Source of the DNA: Chrysaora quinquecirrha
Taxonomy: Eukaryota; Cnidaria; Scyphozoa; Semaeostomeae; Pelagiidae
Assembly: GCA_014526335.1 (NCBI GenBank)
Contig: JACTAT010000059.1
Location: 2,813,312-2,877,311 of the forward strand
Reading direction: 5' to 3'
DNA length: 64,000 bases
Shown here: positions 59,897 to 64,000 of the stretch, in pieces
Numbering within the stretch: the first letter of the stretch is position 1
Layout: every line of letters starts with the position of its first letter
Notes under the pieces: generated by a model
Databases searched by the model: none
Told to the model about the DNA's origin: nothing
The model's input: the letters and a program-made list of their open reading frames with translations, nothing else
Made by a program: the position numbers and the translations under genes

Positions 59897-62240
59897 GAGG
59901 ATATAACACTAGTAGGATATGTGAAGTGGTCATACATGCTCTGCCTTTATTTTCATGCTTTGAAATAGTCCCCTGGGGCACTATGTATAATTAAGGGACA
60001 TGATTTTGGTACATGATTTAGGGACAACTATAGGGACATGATTTTGGTACAAGGAACAGTGTCGATATTCACGATTGTGCATATGGAACGGTCTCAATAA
60101 TTAGATATGTTTGAATGTCTAACAATACATTCCCTTATTCCACTCCTAAATCTATAGGCGTTTTCCTTTCATGGGCACAGAATGTGGGATGCCCTTCAAA
60201 TATTTGCTTCAGCTTTTAAGCCTCATGCATACAAGTATTGTCAAATATGATCCAGAAGATATAGTTGTGACACGAATCCAACATGAATTATCAAGTCAAA
60301 ATTGCATCTGTCTTTAACGAGGACACTGCTGCAGAGCATTTTGATAAACTAGCTATACAGTATGCAGCAAAATCTCTTCTGGGGTCAAATCGACCCTCGC
60401 ATCGCAGATGGTTGCGTACCACACTTTGGGACTTTGACCTACTTCATTAATGAATTAATTTCTAAAATACTAAAATTGGATATTTTTCTTGACGAAAATT
60501 CTTCTTACAAGATGAATGGATTAAAAAACAGTCAGAAATGGCGAAAACAAGTTTCCGAATTTCTTGTTTTTTGCAATAAAATTACAAAGTTTACACGCGG
60601 TTACAAAAGGTCCAGGAAAAAGTGTTTTCCATTTTCTTAATGCAAATTAAATAAGCAGTATATGTTTACTAGACTGAAGAATGAATCGTTGAGTCAATGT
60701 TGAATTTGCCTTCAACTTGCTTTGATTGAACTTTGGAAGTCAAGTCGTTGTTGAATTCCCTATGAAACTGAAGGGACGTTTGCCGCCGCTTAGGCCAATC
60801 GTAGAACAAAGAAACGATTTAGGAGCTTTGAAGCTGATTATAACGCCTTGGTTAATTTTCTGAAATTTCCCACGTCAGTAACTGCCGTATCTTTTGTCAT
60901 GTGTGTACAAAATTTGTGGAAAGTAGAAAATGTAAACAGATCGATTTGTTTCTTGACAGATTGACCACATTAGCTGGATTTCTAGTTCAAAATATTGAAC
61001 ATTTTACCAAACTTCACTAGTTCCAAGTCAATTCTGATGCGTCTCGCTGTCCTAGACATTCGTGCGTTGTGTCTTGGCGAAATCTCATCGCAAAAACAGG
61101 TATTAGCGAGCTCACGAATTCATATAAAACTTTTGATTTCATTTGAAATAAGTCCTACTCTGATTACACAGTAACAATTTATTTAGTTTAGCTCCTTAGT
61201 ACGATTTGACTCGAGCTCAGAGATTGAGGAAATTCTGCCCCGTCACTTTCAAGCTTTCTGTGTCTGTTGTATCTGTATATAATTATAGATTATACAGTGT
61301 ATAATTTACGTTGAAAATCCAATTTACTGTCACTCAACAAGGTTTTTACAAGTTTATCACTAAGCTATTGGTTGCTGTTTTTATTTAAAGCGAATACTTT
61401 GCAATCTTTATAGTAGTTGCTTGGGAATTTTTGGTTGGGAGGACTGGACGAGTATTGTATCATTCTGAATGAAGCATACGTAGTTCTCGTCCAGTACATT
61501 CATTCTGACAGGTATTTTTGTGACCTGCCCCAGGTACCCAGCGGTTCAGATTTCCACAACGCAACCCTGTGATTTAGGCCTTCAACTGTAGTTCGTTTTA
61601 GCTCTGTCATCGGAGATTTTTTACATTAAATATGGCCACTATGAAATGCTTGTAAATAAAGCCAAACGACGTAATGTAGTGTAGCTAGCTAACCCCCGGC
61701 CTTTTAGTATGCATTTAAGTTTTCAGCGCAAATACCTGTTCGCCACATTTAGAGTTGCCTCAGGCGTTAGATTGGGTTCAAATATTTGAGATATTGGTAC
61801 AAATGGGTAGAAAATGTCGTTGTTTTTTCTTTACATGGGTACCACGACTGACAAAATTTGTCGGTGGACATGGGTGGGTTTGGAAAAACTGGGCGGCACG
61901 TCTAGTCATTTGAACAATGAAGTACACCCACCCGGGGGGGGGGGCTGGCTAGCTAATAGCTACTTTGTTTCGTTGGTGCCGTCGTTCGACGTTCATGCAT
62001 CAGGCATGGGCATGGTTCAAGTATCTACATTCTTAGCTGCTCCTCTTCGTTTAGGTATTGATTCTACAGCAAGGATTTACACAATTTTCTGCGTAGGAAA
62101 AATCAGTTTCCCTGTCTCCCGCTGGGGCATCGCATGTGCCACTGTATGAGGCTGTTACAGAAGCCATAATTCCTACTTTTAGTACTTTAAGTGGAAGAAT
62201 TCATCTTTTACTAAGTTTTGACGATCTTTTTAACTTTCAG
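59897..62240. other. Intergenic or intronic, nothing recognised
   Basis: No exon that can be supported. The 5' exons of the gene ending at 63130 may lie here or to the left. Confidence 0.4.
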
Positions 62241-63130
62241 ATTTGGATATAAAAGAAGTTGTTAGAAAGAAAAGCAAGAGAAACATGGAATATCGGCATT
62301 ATTCGCACGAAGATGTCACAAATCACAAGCGAAGCCCTGCGGAGGAGTCATTCTATGAATCTTTTCTTTTACAGAAAGAATCTGACATTGGTAACTTATA
62401 TGCATCCAATTTATACGAAGTTCAATGCTACTCAAAACAATTGAAACACATCAATAAACAATGTAGTTATCAAACTGCAGAAATCAATAGAGAAATGAAG
62501 AAAATACAAAGAAAGATGGACAATTTAAAAAGCAAATGCAACAAAGTGCATTTCTTGAGTCAAAAATGCGCTTCATCTAGTTGCATTTCAGGCATTAAAT
62601 CAGCAAGTAATTCACCCTCTCTTCCTCGTCTTTCGTCGAGGGAAAGCACAATTTCGACGACCAGTACACTCCCAAGTCCCCCTATCATACGAGCATTCTC
62701 TGAGATGAAATTTGATGCAAAGTCGACTAAAGCTTTGTCGAAATCTTGGAGCAGTTTATCCGGCATTGCAGATGCAGATCATAACACAAAAACTGAATCT
62801 CCTGTTCGCACGGAGAAGAACAATAACAAACCCAACATGAGTATGTTTATAACTAATCCGAAAGCATTACAAGAAAATCATGTTCAAAATGGTGTGCAAA
62901 GCATGAGTCGTCTATCTATCGATAAACCAAAAATAAAAGGAAGCATTCGATATTCAAAATCACACGAAGATTTGAAAAACCTATGTGTCCCTTTTGAAAG
63001 AAAGCCTCGAGCTAACACGCTAACGAAACTTCGCTCAAATGGCAAAATGGCTGATGGAGAAGAATTGCACGTGCGTTACGTTCGGAGAGAAGACAGAGTA
63101 AAATCTGCTTTTACACTGCCAAAAATTTAG
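62241..63130 (+). CDS. 3'-terminal exon of an unrecognised coiled-coil, Ser-rich protein
   Basis: A strong acceptor (TTTTTAACTTTCAG ending at 62240) opens 296 codons to the TAG at 63128-63130. The in-frame first ATG is only at 62285, so the piece reads best as the last exon of a longer gene; a start at 62285 is the alternative. A charged coiled-coil-like segment of about 45 residues (EINREMKKIQRKMDNLKSKC) is followed by a long Ser/Thr/Pro-rich region (SPSLPRLSSRESTISTTST) with many Arg/Lys-x-x-Ser sites and a basic C-terminus ending SAFTLPKI. No family was recognised. Composition suggests a cytoplasmic scaffold or cytoskeletal-type protein, which is inference only. Confidence 0.65.
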
Positions 63131-63551
63131 CATTAAAGACGAGAAATCATTGTGGGCCTACATGGACCTGTTATCTACGCAGAAATTTATGTTTACTGTT
63201 TTAATCATTTTATAATTATCAATATCTAGCAACGATTCCTTTCTGTTTTTAGAAAGGATAATCTTGTCTGAATTTATATCTTTATGGATTTTTAATTTAA
63301 GTTGTAAAAAATTTCATATACTGTAAATTTACAATATCCCGAGAAAGAACTGAATTTTTTTCACTTGCTAAATACATCGATCGGTAGACAGGTTTAGCAG
63401 GGCACTTGTCCACTATAGAATTATAAATTTTGAATCGCTCAGAAGTTTGCCACTTTTCATCTTCTTCTTGTAATACTTCTTCTTCTTCTTACTTCTTCTT
63501 CCTGTTGTTCGTCTTCTTCTACTACTAGTTCTTCTCCTTTTCGTTTTGTTC
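63131..63551. other. 3' flank of the terminal exon
   Basis: Presumed 3' UTR; ATTAAA at 63132 and AT-rich sequence, then CTT-rich low complexity leading into the microsatellite. Confidence 0.4.

Positions 63552-64000
<449 letters not shown>

Overview
The window looks like nuclear DNA of a marine invertebrate animal, most likely a cnidarian (anthozoan-like). The evidence is AT-rich sequence, genes with short GT-AG introns, a SoxE-like HMG-box gene, a cyclin J gene, two rhodopsin-family receptors (one of the short divergent type common in cnidarians) and a heavy transposon load. The phylum call is inference, because no marker gene fixes it.

Layout. 1-26 kb is the gene-bearing half. It holds a class A GPCR (7640-8758, +), a Sox gene (10597-11793, +), a four-exon cyclin J gene (12958-15628, +) and a second, divergent GPCR (17930-18757, -). 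Short non-autonomous inverted-repeat transposons lie between them. 26-37 kb is a tandem array of a roughly 870 bp unit. It has been split by a CR1-like LINE (30.08-34.44 kb), a 526 bp hAT-type element and a second degraded LINE (35.66-36.95 kb). 37.13-48.49 kb is an almost perfectly homogeneous satellite: exactly 134 units of 84 bp plus one variant unit. It stops 11 bp from the stop codon of a minus-strand terminal exon. 49-60 kb is nested mobile DNA: an inverted-repeat element, a foldback, and a larger inverted-repeat element (50365-59890) that received a Ty3/gypsy element (50773-58046, -) with identical LTRs. At 62.2-63.1 kb a long 3'-terminal exon of an unrecognised coiled-coil protein is seen, and the window ends in a (CTA)n microsatellite.

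Most notable points. (1) The gypsy element carries a textbook -1 frameshift signal (GGGAAAC, 6 nt spacer, 11 bp stem, possible H-type pseudoknot), followed by a MYND-type zinc finger ahead of its protease. (2) The CR1-like ORF1 begins with a hydrophobic, signal-like stretch ending in a 2A ribosome-skipping motif and ends in an SGNH esterase domain fused by deletion to the tail of the endonuclease. (3) Several unrelated-looking inverted-repeat elements share one architecture: a short word at the inner edge of the terminal repeat is iterated many times inside the element, with a different word in each element. (4) The 84 bp array is homogeneous over 11.3 kb.

The host genes show no operon-like linkage. 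Sox and cyclin J are simply neighbours on the same strand.
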